Source: Clostridium_AI sp002297865 (GTDB taxonomy: Bacteria; Bacillota; Clostridia; Lachnospirales; Lachnospiraceae). Taken from it: a DNA stretch of 64,000 nucleotides. A program made the translations under genes and the position numbers. Of the stretch, positions 17,071 to 26,151 are shown in pieces. The notes under the pieces were generated by a model that ran no database searches, was not told the DNA's origin, and saw only the letters and a program-made list of their open reading frames with translations. The stretch covers positions 1-64,000 of the forward strand of contig CALFNR010000210.1 in the NCBI GenBank assembly GCA_937903005.1. Reading direction: 5' to 3'. Each line of letters opens with the position of its first letter. Within the stretch, counting starts at the first letter, position 1.

Positions 17071-17797
17071 AGACATTTGCTCCTTTATCAAATAATTCTA
17101 TTGCATAATTCAAATCAATGCGTCGTTCATATAACACTTCATCTAAAATTACTCCAGCCACACCAATCGTATGAAGTGACTCTAATTGTTTAATTGTTGT
17201 AATGCCTCCACTTACCATAAAATTCAATCCAGTCTTTTGTACCATATAGGCTAAATACTCAAAATCTGATGTATAGGTGTAAGGTTCATTTAACACATCT
17301 TCACATTGAATATTGGTTACTCCATAGGCAATAACCCTCTTTATGGTATCCTGCAGGTCCATATTCGTTAGCTTTTCTCTATGTTGACTGGCTGATAACC
17401 CATGATAACTTTTTAGATTTAATGAAATCTTCTCTGTACCAAAACTAGCTACTGCTTCTTTCAAAAAATTCTGATTGTTGTAATCTAATCCAAGTACTAC
17501 TCGTCTTGCGCCAAGGTTTAACACATTCTCAACTTCTTTTAATGAGTGGATTCCACCATAAATCTCTACTGGAATGGAAATATCATGGATTAAACTCTTA
17601 ATTGCCTCTTGATTCCTTATATGCCCTGCGACTAGTCCGTCCAAATCACGGATATGTAAGTAAGAAGCGCCTTGTTCCTCCCACATTTTAGCTATCTTTC
17701 TAGGAGAATGGGAAATGAGTTCCGAATAATGATTATTCCCCTTCGTTTGCTTCACACAGTGGCCATTCATAATATTGATTTCTGGTACAACTTTCAT
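17060..17797 (-). CDS. hisA: HisA-like isomerase with altered active site
   Basis: A 245-residue TIM barrel of the HisA type, expected to isomerise ProFAR to PRFAR. The phosphate-binding strands are present (EIYGGIHSL, MVSGGITTI) and the overall layout fits. However, the two catalytic Asp positions of HisA appear as Asn: VVPEINIMNG where PAxD is usual, and ISLNLKSYHG where the second Asp (SLD) is usual. The last phosphate motif (usually VGR) reads ILDE. Activity is therefore doubtful. The start is the ATG after GGGGGCAGG. hisB lies 10 bases upstream, and neither hisH nor hisF is adjacent. Confidence 0.8.
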   Translation of the reverse strand: MKVVPEINIMNGHCVKQTKGNNHYSELISHSPRKIAKMWEEQGASYLHIRDLDGLVAGHIRNQEAIKSLIHDISIPVEIYGGIHSLKEVENVLNLGARRVVLGLDYNNQNFLKEAVASFGTEKISLNLKSYHGLSASQHREKLTNMDLQDTIKRVIAYGVTNIQCEDVLNEPYTYTSDFEYLAYMVQKTGLNFMVSGGITTIKQLESLHTIGVAGVILDEVLYERRIDLNYAIELFDKGANVYEL

Positions 17798-17807
17798 AGC
17801 CTGCCCC

Positions 17808-18398
17808 CTATAGTGCGCCTTTCGTTGACAAAACCCCTTGGATTCTTTCATCATACTTTGTAGCTTCATCTAACGCTTTTGCAAATGCTTTAAAGGCTGC
17901 TTCAACAATGTGATGGTTATTTGCACCATGTATTTGTTTTATGTGAAGATTCATTCCACATCCATAGGAAACTGCATAGAAGAATTCTTTCACTAATTCC
18001 GTATCCATAGTACCCAGTCTCTCAACTGTCAAATCCAAATCATATACTAAAAATGGCCTTCCTGACAAATCCAACGCACAAAGAACCAAACTTTCGTCCA
18101 TTGGCAGTAAAAAAGACCCAAATCTCCTGATACCCGCCTTATCTCCTATCGCTTCCTTAATTGCCTGCCCTAACACAATACCAGTATCCTCTACTGTGTG
18201 ATGGGAATCCACTTCTAAATCTCCTTTTACTGTAAGATTCATATCAAAAAAGCCATGTCTTACAAAACTATTTAATATATGATCAAAAAAACCAATTCCG
18301 GTATCAATATTAGCGATACCGGAACCGTCGATCTTTAACTCAAGTGTAATATCTGTTTCTTTCGTCTTTCTGACTGCTTTTGCATATCTCTCACTCAT
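17808..18398 (-). CDS. hisB: Imidazoleglycerol-phosphate dehydratase
   Basis: Catalyses dehydration of imidazole glycerol phosphate to imidazole acetol phosphate. The 196-residue monofunctional form shows all three metal-binding signatures: GIGFFDHIL near residue 37, DSHHTVEDTG near 67 and HGANNHHIVEAAFKA near 163. The ATG lies eight bases after AAGGA; a TTG two codons upstream is less favourable. It lies between hisD and hisA with gaps of 58 and 10 bases. Confidence 0.97.
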   Translation of the reverse strand: MSERYAKAVRKTKETDITLELKIDGSGIANIDTGIGFFDHILNSFVRHGFFDMNLTVKGDLEVDSHHTVEDTGIVLGQAIKEAIGDKAGIRRFGSFLLPMDESLVLCALDLSGRPFLVYDLDLTVERLGTMDTELVKEFFYAVSYGCGMNLHIKQIHGANNHHIVEAAFKAFAKALDEATKYDERIQGVLSTKGAL

Positions 18399-18456
18399 GT
18401 CCAAAATCCTTTCTCACGGAGTATCCGTTCTCGTTCTATTTGCTTATAGAATAGCA

Positions 18457-19746
18457 TTATTCAAAGCGAACAGCAATAGAATTTGCGTGAGCTGTCAGTT
18501 TTTCTGACGTTGCAAACTGAACAATATCTTTTTGGATTGGTTCTAGGGCTTCTCTAGAGTATGAAATAATACTAGATTTCTTAATAAAATCATCTACACT
18601 TAATGGTGAGAAAAATTTTGCTGTTCCGTTGGTTGGAAGTACATGGTTTGGACCTGCAAAATAATCTCCCAAAGGTTCACTGCTATATTCTCCTAAGAAA
18701 ATAGCTCCCGCATTACGAATCTTCATCATTAAGTTATATGGATCTTTCGTTACGATTTCTAAGTGTTCAGAAGCGATTTCATTGGCAACTTCCACTGCTT
18801 CCTCTAAATCTTTTACTAATAAGATGTATCCATAGGTTTCTAATGATTTTTCTATAATTTCTTTTCTTGAAAGTACCTTTAAGAATCCATCCACTTCATC
18901 GGATACTTTCTTAGCAAGTTCTTCGCTTGTTGTAATCAGGATTGCGGATGCCATTTCATCATGCTCTGCCTGAGATAATAAATCGGCTGCCACAAATCTT
19001 GGATTAGCTGTCTCATCTGCAATAACAAGAATCTCGCTAGGTCCAGCAATAGAATCAATGCTTACGTGTCCGTAAACTGCCTTTTTTGCAAGTGCAACAA
19101 AAATGTTACCTGGACCTACAATTTTATCCACTTTCGGAACAGATTCTGTACCGTAAGCTAACGCTGCAATTGCCTGTGCGCCACCTACTTTATAGATTTC
19201 CTGAACACCAGCTTCTTTTGCCGCTACTAAGGTGTTAGGACTTACTTTTCCTTCTGCATTTGGAGGTGTTGTCATAACAATTTTATCTACACCAGCGACT
19301 ACTGCTGGAACAATGTTCATTAATACTGAGGAAGGATACACTGCCTTTCCACCTGGAACATATACACCAACCTTTTCAAGTGGAGTTACTTTTTGACCAA
19401 GCATAGTTCCTTGTGGTGTTGTATCAAACCAGCTATATTGTTTCTGTTTCATGTGGTAGTCTCGGATATTTACCAATGCCTTGCGAATTACTTCCACTAA
19501 ACTATCATCCACTAATGTATAGGCCTCTTCGATTTCTTCTTCTGTTACACGAATGTTTTTTGCATTAATATCTGCTTTGTCAAATTTTTTCGTATATTCA
19601 AAGATTGCTTTGTCTTTATTTTCTTTTACATCAGCTAAGATGTCTTTTACCGTCTCTTCATATTGTCCGTAACTATTAGGACTTCTCTTTAATAAATTTT
19701 CAAGAATATTTTCTTTTGCTTCTTTTGTCAATTCAACAATACGCAT
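18457..19746 (-). CDS. hisD: Histidinol dehydrogenase
   Basis: A zinc enzyme oxidising L-histidinol to histidine in two NAD-dependent steps. The 429-residue length is standard. Typical segments include LGQKVTPLEKVGVYVPGG, GGAQAIAALAYGTESVP, KIVGPGNIFVALAKK, DSIAGPSEILVIAD and the LLSQAEHDEMASAILIT region carrying the catalytic/zinc residues, with HVLPTNGTAKFFSPLSV near the C-terminus. It appears fully intact. It is the third gene of the cluster, 14 bases after hisG. Confidence 0.97.
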   Translation of the reverse strand: MRIVELTKEAKENILENLLKRSPNSYGQYEETVKDILADVKENKDKAIFEYTKKFDKADINAKNIRVTEEEIEEAYTLVDDSLVEVIRKALVNIRDYHMKQKQYSWFDTTPQGTMLGQKVTPLEKVGVYVPGGKAVYPSSVLMNIVPAVVAGVDKIVMTTPPNAEGKVSPNTLVAAKEAGVQEIYKVGGAQAIAALAYGTESVPKVDKIVGPGNIFVALAKKAVYGHVSIDSIAGPSEILVIADETANPRFVAADLLSQAEHDEMASAILITTSEELAKKVSDEVDGFLKVLSRKEIIEKSLETYGYILLVKDLEEAVEVANEIASEHLEIVTKDPYNLMMKIRNAGAIFLGEYSSEPLGDYFAGPNHVLPTNGTAKFFSPLSVDDFIKKSSIISYSREALEPIQKDIVQFATSEKLTAHANSIAVRFE

Positions 19747-19760
19747 GTTTTACACCCTTT

Positions 19761-20408
19761 CTATTGTCCGTCAATTACTCGTTTTAAACCATTTACTAAA
19801 TCTTTGATTCTATCATGTTCCATTTTCATACTGACTTCATTGACAACCATTCTTGCTGATAATGGACAAACTTCCTCTAATACAACTAGCCCATTTTCTT
19901 TTAAGGTAGATCCGGTCTCTACGATATCAACAATCACTTCTGACAGTCCAACGATTGGCGCTAATTCAATGGAACCATTTAATTTAATGATTTCAACTGT
20001 CTGATGCTTTTTGTTATAAAAATAATCTTTTGCAATATGCGGATATTTTGTCGCAACACGAATCAGCTCTCCACTATGTAGTAATTTTTCTGCTTCCTTA
20101 GGTCCTGCCACGCACATTCTGCATTTTCCAAGTCCCAAATCAAGGACTTCATACATCTTTCTTCCTTCTTCTAATATGGTATCTTTTCCAACTACACCAA
20201 TATCAGCTGCACCATATTCTACATAAGTTGGTACATCTGTAGCTTTTGCAAGGAAAAACTTTAACTTTAGCTCTTCATTGCAGAAGATTAATTTTCTAGA
20301 AGATGGGTCTTTCATTTCTTCACAAGTAATTCCAACCTGCTCTAAGAATCCCATTGTCTGTTTTGCTATACGTCCTTTTGCTAAGGCAAATGTCAAATAT
20401 CTATCCAT
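19761..20408 (-). CDS. hisG: ATP phosphoribosyltransferase catalytic subunit, short form
   Basis: Condenses ATP with PRPP, the first committed step of histidine synthesis. At 215 residues it is the short HisG-S form, which lacks the C-terminal regulatory domain and needs HisZ; hisZ is directly upstream, as expected. The N-terminal LTFALAKGRI, VEYGAADIGVVGKD and the PRPP site LAPIVGLSEVIVDIVETGSTLKENGL are clear. An AAGGA site precedes the ATG. Histidine feedback would act through the HisZ-HisG complex. Confidence 0.97.
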   Translation of the reverse strand: MDRYLTFALAKGRIAKQTMGFLEQVGITCEEMKDPSSRKLIFCNEELKLKFFLAKATDVPTYVEYGAADIGVVGKDTILEEGRKMYEVLDLGLGKCRMCVAGPKEAEKLLHSGELIRVATKYPHIAKDYFYNKKHQTVEIIKLNGSIELAPIVGLSEVIVDIVETGSTLKENGLVVLEEVCPLSARMVVNEVSMKMEHDRIKDLVNGLKRVIDGQ

Positions 20409-20429
20409 AATCTAATCCTTTCTTTTCGT

Positions 20430-21665
20430 TCACATTTGTTCTATCGAGTCTTCATTTTTCATATAAAGGAGGTGCTGCATACCGATTCGATTTGCATGGG
20501 CTTTATAGTCTTCTAATGAAAAGTTAGGGTCCTTATGTGTTAATTGTATTTCTTTGCCTTCCTGACGACAGCTCTTAGCATAATCAATAGCTTTTTTTCT
20601 ACAGTTGTTTTCGTATAGTACGAGATAAGATTCCTTTGACTCATTGTCCTCATTGTCCTGTTTGTCAATTGCTGTCATAAGCTGATCTACTACAATAGCT
20701 AGCCCAATGGCAGGCGCTTCTTTGCCAAACTGTTTCATTAAGTTGTCATAACGTCCGCCTTTTACAATAGGTTCGCCAGTTCCATATGTATATGCTTTAA
20801 AAATGATTCCTGTATAATAATTGTATTTACTAATCAGACCTAAATCAAATGTAACATAATCACTAACTCCATAACTTTTCAGGATTGCATACAATTCTTC
20901 TAAACGCTCAATCGCTTTGACTGCACAAGGGTTATTAGTCAATGTCTTAGCATGGGAAATGTTTTCGATATCTCCGTACATATCTGTAATTTTTAAAAGC
21001 AATTCTTTGATATTTTCAGGAAGTTTCTTCTCTTCCACCAGCTCTTCCACACCAAATACATTCTTCTTCTCGATTAATTCTTTCAATTGTTCGGTTTCAT
21101 TTTCATCAAACTTTGCTTCTTCTAACAACCCGATTAAAAATTCAGCATGGCCGATTTCAACTTGAAAATCTTCTAACCCTGTATTTTTTAAACATTCAAT
21201 TGTCAATGCAATCATTTCTGCATCTGCATCCACAGAACCATCGTTAATAAGTTCTGCACCTAACTGCGTCGTCTCTTTTAATTTACCCTGATAGCTTGTA
21301 GTATTAATAAATGTACTGCCTTTATAACAAAGACGAAGTGGCAGTTCTTCTTCTTTAAAATACTTTCCAACACATCTTGCTATTGCTGGTGTCATATCAG
21401 GTCTTAAAACAAGTGTGTTATTATCACGATCAAAAAATTTATACATTTCTCTGGAAGCAATTGTGCCTCTCTCTTTACTGAATACATCAAAGAATTCAAA
21501 CATTGGTGTCTGAATGTCGCTAAATCCATAGGAATGAAGTACTTGATGCATCTTTTGTTCAATGGATAGTTTCAGCTGGCATTCTCCGTTGTAAATGTCG
21601 CGAACACCTTCTGGGATATGTAATACACTTTGCTCAATTCTATGTTCCGAAAATTTATAGCTCAT
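20430..21665 (-). CDS. hisZ: ATP phosphoribosyltransferase regulatory subunit
   Basis: A histidyl-tRNA synthetase paralogue without tRNA charging activity. The class II core is visible (LHIPEGVRDIYN, YGFSDIQTPMFEFFDVF, LRPDMTPAIARC as motif 2, GGRYDNLMKQFG as motif 3). The C-terminal anticodon-binding domain of true HisRS is missing or reduced to about 80 residues. It forms the octameric HisG-HisZ complex and senses histidine. The start is the ATG five bases after GGAGG. It is the first gene of the histidine operon, directly behind a consensus promoter. Confidence 0.93.
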   Translation of the reverse strand: MSYKFSEHRIEQSVLHIPEGVRDIYNGECQLKLSIEQKMHQVLHSYGFSDIQTPMFEFFDVFSKERGTIASREMYKFFDRDNNTLVLRPDMTPAIARCVGKYFKEEELPLRLCYKGSTFINTTSYQGKLKETTQLGAELINDGSVDADAEMIALTIECLKNTGLEDFQVEIGHAEFLIGLLEEAKFDENETEQLKELIEKKNVFGVEELVEEKKLPENIKELLLKITDMYGDIENISHAKTLTNNPCAVKAIERLEELYAILKSYGVSDYVTFDLGLISKYNYYTGIIFKAYTYGTGEPIVKGGRYDNLMKQFGKEAPAIGLAIVVDQLMTAIDKQDNEDNESKESYLVLYENNCRKKAIDYAKSCRQEGKEIQLTHKDPNFSLEDYKAHANRIGMQHLLYMKNEDSIEQM

Positions 21666-21754
21666 AGCTACCTCCATTCATGTAGTGCGCCAGTTTTCTT
21701 TATCGCATTAAAGTTTTAACGTGGCATTTCGCTACTAATCAAAAATCTAAAAAT

Positions 21755-21783
21755 ATTATATTAAAATACCATTATGCTGTCAA
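21755..21783 (-). promoter_or_regulatory. Sigma-A promoter of the histidine operon
   Basis: On the minus strand a perfect TTGACA and a perfect TATAAT are separated by exactly 17 bases. Transcription should begin about 80 bases before hisZ. The leader is too short for a T-box or a long attenuator. Confidence 0.88.
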
Positions 21784-21880
21784 CCACGAAACCCCACTAT
21801 CTAGCATAGATGTTTCCTATTTTACCTCACTTTCTTCGTTGTGTCTATATTTCGACACTCTTTACTTTTGTCATAATTCA

Positions 21881-21912
21881 TTGTAATATTAACTCTTGAA
21901 ATGTAATATTAC
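21881..21912 (+). promoter_or_regulatory. Possible promoter with overlapping inverted repeat, upstream of the chemoreceptor
   Basis: TTGTAA, 17 bases, TAATAT forms a plausible promoter. The same stretch holds a perfect inverted repeat, GTAATATTA ... TAATATTAC, with a 12-base spacer, so each promoter box lies in one arm. This would suit binding of a dimeric regulator. The leader to the ribosome site would be very short. Confidence 0.4.
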
Positions 21913-21930
21913 GAAACGGAGGAACTGCTT

Positions 21931-23982
21931 ATGTTTAAAAAACTAAGATTAGGTACCATTATTACAACGTTTATTTCGCTAGCTGTTTCCCTTGGCATGC
22001 TACAATTATTTCTTAATGCCAATCACAACATGACTCTGCAAATGAAAACCTCTGCAATCAACAACATGCAAACATCTCTTAATGCACAAAAACAAATAAT
22101 CTCTGATTATATTAGCAGCCAAGAAACACTCCTTAATACATATAGCAAAGCCCCTTGTATTATCTCACTGCTAAAAGCCCCTGACAATTCCAGACTCCAG
22201 AAAATAGCACAGCAATATACGGAAAGTTTCTTTAAGCAACTCACTGCATGGGAAGATATCTATACAGCCAATTGGAATAGTCTTGTTCTTGCTCACTCTA
22301 ACATAGACACTGTAGGCATTACCAGTATACAAGGTGAATCTTTAAATGACCTTCAAAGAGCTATCTTCAAAACTAACGGTTTGTATAATGCAGGTGTTAT
22401 GAAATCTTCCATATCCCAAAAGCTCGTTTTATCCCTGTATTGCCCCGTTTTTGATACAGATGGAAAAACTTTATTAGGGTATGTGGGAGGAAGTCCATTT
22501 ATAGAAGGTTTACAAAAAGAATTAGCGTCACTGCAAGTACAAGGACTAAAACATGCATCCTGTACTATGATAAATCTCAAAAATGATATGTATATTCTTA
22601 ATGATGACACGAATTTAATTGCTACCCAAATCAAAGATGATGCTACATTTGCAATCATAAAAAAAATACATAGCAATAGTACAAAAAACGAAGACAGTTT
22701 AGAATACACAAAAAGCGGCAAAGGAAAATACCTTGCGTTATACAAATACTTGCCTGAACGTAATTGGGCCGTCATTTTAAGCGATAGTGAAAAGGAAATC
22801 TACGCAAATGCTTATACAAGCATGAGGCGACTTGGAATCGTCTGCATCATTAGTTACATTCTTATTGTATGTTTAACTTGGTGCATTGTCCGTTATAGCA
22901 CAAAACCTTTAAAAACCATTGAACAGGATATTATTCGGTTAAAGAATCTGGATTTAAGTCCTTCCCCTACGAAAGAAAAACACAAACATCCGAATCGCGA
23001 AGTAAGCAATATTTACGTAGCAATGGACTCTCTTTCAGCAACATTCCGGCAAATTGTATCAACACTGAATCAATGTTCCACTTCATTAAATGAATCCTCT
23101 GACACAATGTCAGGTGCATCGTCTGCTCTAATTGATTGTGTGAATGACAATTCTGCAACAACGGAAGAACTTGCAGCAAGTATTAATGTAACCAATAGTA
23201 CCATTGACACTGTATGTAATGAAATTAGAAAGCTCCGTGATATTGTAGCCTCAGTCGAATCAAAAGTACAAATAAGCAACGAGCAAAGCCAGGAATTAAT
23301 TAAAACATCGGAACAGATGAAGACTATGGCAGCCAACTCTCTAAAGTCATCTAATTTGAAAGTTGCAGAGAATAGAAAAAACATTGAAGCATCTATTATT
23401 AATTTGCAAGCTTTAACGCATATTAATGATATGGTAACTCAGATTCTTGATATCACAGAACAAACTAACCTTCTTTCCTTAAATGCATCAATTGAAGCTG
23501 CAAGGGCTGGCGAAGCTGGACGAGGATTTGCAGTTGTTGCAAATGAGATTGGAAACTTAGCACAGATCTCTTCCAAAACTGCTTCCCAGATTCAGGAAAT
23601 CTGTAATGAAACAAACGCTAACATTGAAAATATTGAAAACTGTTTCAACGATATTCTTTCCTTTATGGAACAGGACGTTTCATCAAAGTTTAATGATTTT
23701 GCTTCGATTGCAGTCGAATCCAATTCTGCTGTTGAGCTGATTCATAGTTTAATCTATGAAATTAATGAACTATCTAAAGCATTTGGACTATCGTTAACAG
23801 AAATCAGAACACAAATTGATACGGTACATCAGGCATCCTGTGAAAACGAACACGGTGTGGATGATATTGTAGAAAAAATTGAAAAGACCAATCTCACCGC
23901 TGAAACTTTGAATCAAATTGTCAATACAAACCAGAGAAATGCCACATCACTTCGCAAAATCATTGACCAGTTTACAGAATAA
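21931..23982 (+). CDS. Methyl-accepting chemotaxis protein
   Basis: A 683-residue chemoreceptor. A first membrane span (residues ~8-27) is followed by an extracellular sensing region of about 265 residues, probably a double-Cache domain judging by its length and PVFDTDGKTLLGYVGG. A second span (~298-320), a HAMP linker and a long cytoplasmic signalling helix follow. The hairpin tip is well conserved (ITEQTNLLSLNASIEAARAGEAGRGFAVVANEIGNLA). The ligand cannot be told. It is one of few plus-strand genes and stands alone, with no che genes in the window. GGAGG precedes the ATG by eight bases. Confidence 0.95.
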   Translation: MFKKLRLGTIITTFISLAVSLGMLQLFLNANHNMTLQMKTSAINNMQTSLNAQKQIISDYISSQETLLNTYSKAPCIISLLKAPDNSRLQKIAQQYTESFFKQLTAWEDIYTANWNSLVLAHSNIDTVGITSIQGESLNDLQRAIFKTNGLYNAGVMKSSISQKLVLSLYCPVFDTDGKTLLGYVGGSPFIEGLQKELASLQVQGLKHASCTMINLKNDMYILNDDTNLIATQIKDDATFAIIKKIHSNSTKNEDSLEYTKSGKGKYLALYKYLPERNWAVILSDSEKEIYANAYTSMRRLGIVCIISYILIVCLTWCIVRYSTKPLKTIEQDIIRLKNLDLSPSPTKEKHKHPNREVSNIYVAMDSLSATFRQIVSTLNQCSTSLNESSDTMSGASSALIDCVNDNSATTEELAASINVTNSTIDTVCNEIRKLRDIVASVESKVQISNEQSQELIKTSEQMKTMAANSLKSSNLKVAENRKNIEASIINLQALTHINDMVTQILDITEQTNLLSLNASIEAARAGEAGRGFAVVANEIGNLAQISSKTASQIQEICNETNANIENIENCFNDILSFMEQDVSSKFNDFASIAVESNSAVELIHSLIYEINELSKAFGLSLTEIRTQIDTVHQASCENEHGVDDIVEKIEKTNLTAETLNQIVNTNQRNATSLRKIIDQFTE

Positions 23983-24004
23983 CATTTTCCTCTAAGCATC
24001 AGAA

Positions 24005-24045
24005 AATCCAGCTAGGATTCTCGTTCCTCGAGATCCTGCTGGATT
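24005..24045. terminator. Bidirectional hairpin between the chemoreceptor and recU
   Basis: AATCCAGC/GCTGGATT arms with inner AGGAT and CTCG complements form a long stem shared by the two converging genes. On the minus strand it is followed by TTTTCTG. It overlaps the recU stop codon. Confidence 0.7.
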
Positions 24046-24548
24046 CCTTCTAAATAGTGTACACACACGCCGTTATAAGTTGATAACTGATATTTTTCAT
24101 CCAATTCTTCATACCTGAAACTCTTTCTCCCGCCGTCTTTCGCACGGTTCCAAAATTCCATCAAACGTGAGAATTTCAAATAATAAAAGATATCCTTATG
24201 AGAATAATAAATCAAGACAAATGACACGCCACCCTGTTCTTCAAACTGTCTCATAAACTCCACCTGGTGTTCATGAATGTTTTGCAAGGGAAACGTATCC
24301 TGCGTACATTCTTTCGCATCAAAGCATACAGGAATGCCTTGAACAGCTCCGATGTAGTCAACGGTACTTCTTTGTTCAAAGAATGCCAATGTGATCTGTC
24401 TTGTCTGTGGATCAATTCGCATTGGTTTGATTGGAGTCGGTATCTTTTGAATCAATGCCAGTTTATTATCTATATATTTTTGATTGGTTAAGTTAATCAG
24501 TTCCTCAAAGGTCTGTCCCCTGAGTCCTCTAGAATTCCATGATGGCAT
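24012..24548 (-). CDS. recU: Holliday junction resolvase RecU
   Basis: A 178-residue endonuclease that cleaves four-way junctions during recombinational repair in Firmicutes. The typical start (MPSWNSRGLRGQTFEELINLTNQ), the catalytic segment STVDYIGAVQGIPVCFDAKECTQDTFPLQNIHEHQ with the D...E-x-K pattern, and the later QGGVSFVLIYY strand are clear. GGAGG lies seven bases before the ATG. The usual partner, a penicillin-binding protein gene, is not adjacent; the gene follows a pseudouridine synthase gene by 14 bases. Confidence 0.95.
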   Translation of the reverse strand: MPSWNSRGLRGQTFEELINLTNQKYIDNKLALIQKIPTPIKPMRIDPQTRQITLAFFEQRSTVDYIGAVQGIPVCFDAKECTQDTFPLQNIHEHQVEFMRQFEEQGGVSFVLIYYSHKDIFYYLKFSRLMEFWNRAKDGGRKSFRYEELDEKYQLSTYNGVCVHYLEGIQQDLEERES

Positions 24549-24562
24549 ACGTATCCCTCCAA

Positions 24563-25525
24563 TTACTTAAAAATACGTGACACAATGGCTTCAAAATAAC
24601 TTGGCAGCGGCGCTTTAAACTGCTTTCCAGATAAATTGCCAAGTTCACCTTCTATTTTTGGGAAATTCAACTCATAAGAATGCAGTAAGTGGAATCTTAA
24701 ATTAAAGTTTCTTTTGAAGTACTTATTTACCTGTACATCTCCATATTTTCCATCGCCAATAACTGGATGCCCTATACTGTTTAAATGAGCGCGAATCTGA
24801 TGACTTCTGCCCGTTAACAGTTTTACACGTAACAAAGTGTATTCCCCATTGGTTTTCAGTGGCTCATACTGTGTTTTAATATAGTCAGCACCTTCCACTG
24901 GCTCCTTGGATATTGTCACCTTATTGTGACTCTTGTCTTTTGTCAAGTAACCTTCGATACAAGTTGATTCTTTGATAACACCTTTTACGATAGTCTGATA
25001 GTACTTGTCTATATTTCGTTCTTTTAAAAGTAATCCCATCTGCTGAAGACCTGCCAAAGACTTTCCTGCAATGATAATACCACTTGTATTACGATCAAGA
25101 CGATTGCACAGTCCTGGATGAAAGCTCATTAAGTCTTCTTTCGTAAGCTGTTTTGTCTTTAATAAATATGCAATCACATACTCTGTTAAGGACTCATCCT
25201 CTGGTTTTGCTTTCTGTGATAGCATTCCTGCTGGTTTATTAATAACAAGAATGTTATCATCTTCGTAAATAACATTTAAGTCAACTTCATTTGACACAAC
25301 GTCAAGTTCGGTAAACTTCTCAATTGTTTCGTCTGATAAAAAGAGCTGAACACGATCGTTGACTTCTAACTTTTCAGAACCATCTGCTTTCTTTTTATTT
25401 AACGTAATATTTTTCTTCCTAAGCATCTTATAGATAAAACTTTTGGGTGCTTTATTCATGTATTTTGCAAGCAGCTTGTCGAGACGCTGGCCTGCCTCAT
25501 TCTTATTTATTTCTATTTCTCTCAT
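24563..25525 (-). CDS. RluA-family pseudouridine synthase
   Basis: A 320-residue enzyme converting uridine to pseudouridine in rRNA or tRNA. An N-terminal S4-like RNA-binding domain (residues ~1-75, QRLDKLLAKYMN ... FIYKMLRKKNITLN) precedes the catalytic domain with HPGLCNRLDRNTSGIIIAGKS (catalytic Asp in RLD) and LLTGRSHQIRAHL. This S4-plus-RluA layout is closest to the RluC/RluD group, but the exact target base cannot be read from the sequence. recU follows 14 bases downstream. Confidence 0.92.
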   Translation of the reverse strand: MREIEINKNEAGQRLDKLLAKYMNKAPKSFIYKMLRKKNITLNKKKADGSEKLEVNDRVQLFLSDETIEKFTELDVVSNEVDLNVIYEDDNILVINKPAGMLSQKAKPEDESLTEYVIAYLLKTKQLTKEDLMSFHPGLCNRLDRNTSGIIIAGKSLAGLQQMGLLLKERNIDKYYQTIVKGVIKESTCIEGYLTKDKSHNKVTISKEPVEGADYIKTQYEPLKTNGEYTLLRVKLLTGRSHQIRAHLNSIGHPVIGDGKYGDVQVNKYFKRNFNLRFHLLHSYELNFPKIEGELGNLSGKQFKAPLPSYFEAIVSRIFK

Positions 25526-25550
25526 GGATTCACCATCCTGTCTATTTTCC

Positions 25551-26117
25551 CTATTTGACGACTAATGATTCTAGGTAGCCTATGACATGCTCTCTCTCTA
25601 TTTCAGAAACCTGAACAGGTTTCATAGTTTCAATTGCATGTAGAAAAGCTTTTTCTTCTTTTATCACTTTTACATGATAATCAAAGCCCCAGTTACGCAC
25701 CCCTTTGGTTAAATAATCACTAATGTATGCAATGTCCTGCTCCTTTTTTCCTGCAAGTGCGATAACATTTCCCTCACACTCTACAAGAAAATCCAGATTC
25801 ATAATCTTCTTTTCGGAGGTGATAACCAAACCAGTCATTAGTTTTGCCTGTTCTTTGCACTTGGAACATACTTTTTCATATCTTTCCAGTTCCACATCAT
25901 GAAATGGAAAGATTACAACTAGTTCAGTGAATGCCTTTGCCAAAGGCAAAGCCATTAGGATTGCCAACACTGTACAAATGTTTTTAGAATTCCCTTTATT
26001 CACAAGAAGTCCTACTCCATACATAATAAGTCCTGCTGCAATAAATATTGCCATTTTAACAATATAGTTAATCTTCTGTTTCTTTAAGAAACCATACTGC
26101 CCCACTTTTGCTTTCAT
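25551..26117 (-). CDS. Uncharacterised two-TM protein with a CxxC motif
   Basis: A 188-residue protein with a basic N-terminus and two hydrophobic segments (about residues 20-40 and 47-72). A cytoplasmic domain of ~110 residues contains a C-S-K-C pair near residue 84. The C-terminal part has alternating strands and helices and ends in an acidic helix (SEIEREHVIGYLESLV). I recognise no family. A GGAGG site five to eight bases before the ATG and tight spacing to the radical SAM and pseudouridine synthase genes support a real gene in that operon. Confidence 0.75.
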   Translation of the reverse strand: MKAKVGQYGFLKKQKINYIVKMAIFIAAGLIMYGVGLLVNKGNSKNICTVLAILMALPLAKAFTELVVIFPFHDVELERYEKVCSKCKEQAKLMTGLVITSEKKIMNLDFLVECEGNVIALAGKKEQDIAYISDYLTKGVRNWGFDYHVKVIKEEKAFLHAIETMKPVQVSEIEREHVIGYLESLVVK

Positions 26118-26151
26118 ACCGTATCCTCCTGTAGTTTTTCCTCCAATTTAT

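Noticed and set aside
21666..21780. T-box or histidine attenuator in the his leader
   Set aside because: The leader from the consensus promoter is only about 80 bases, without a T-box sequence, tandem His codons or a terminator.
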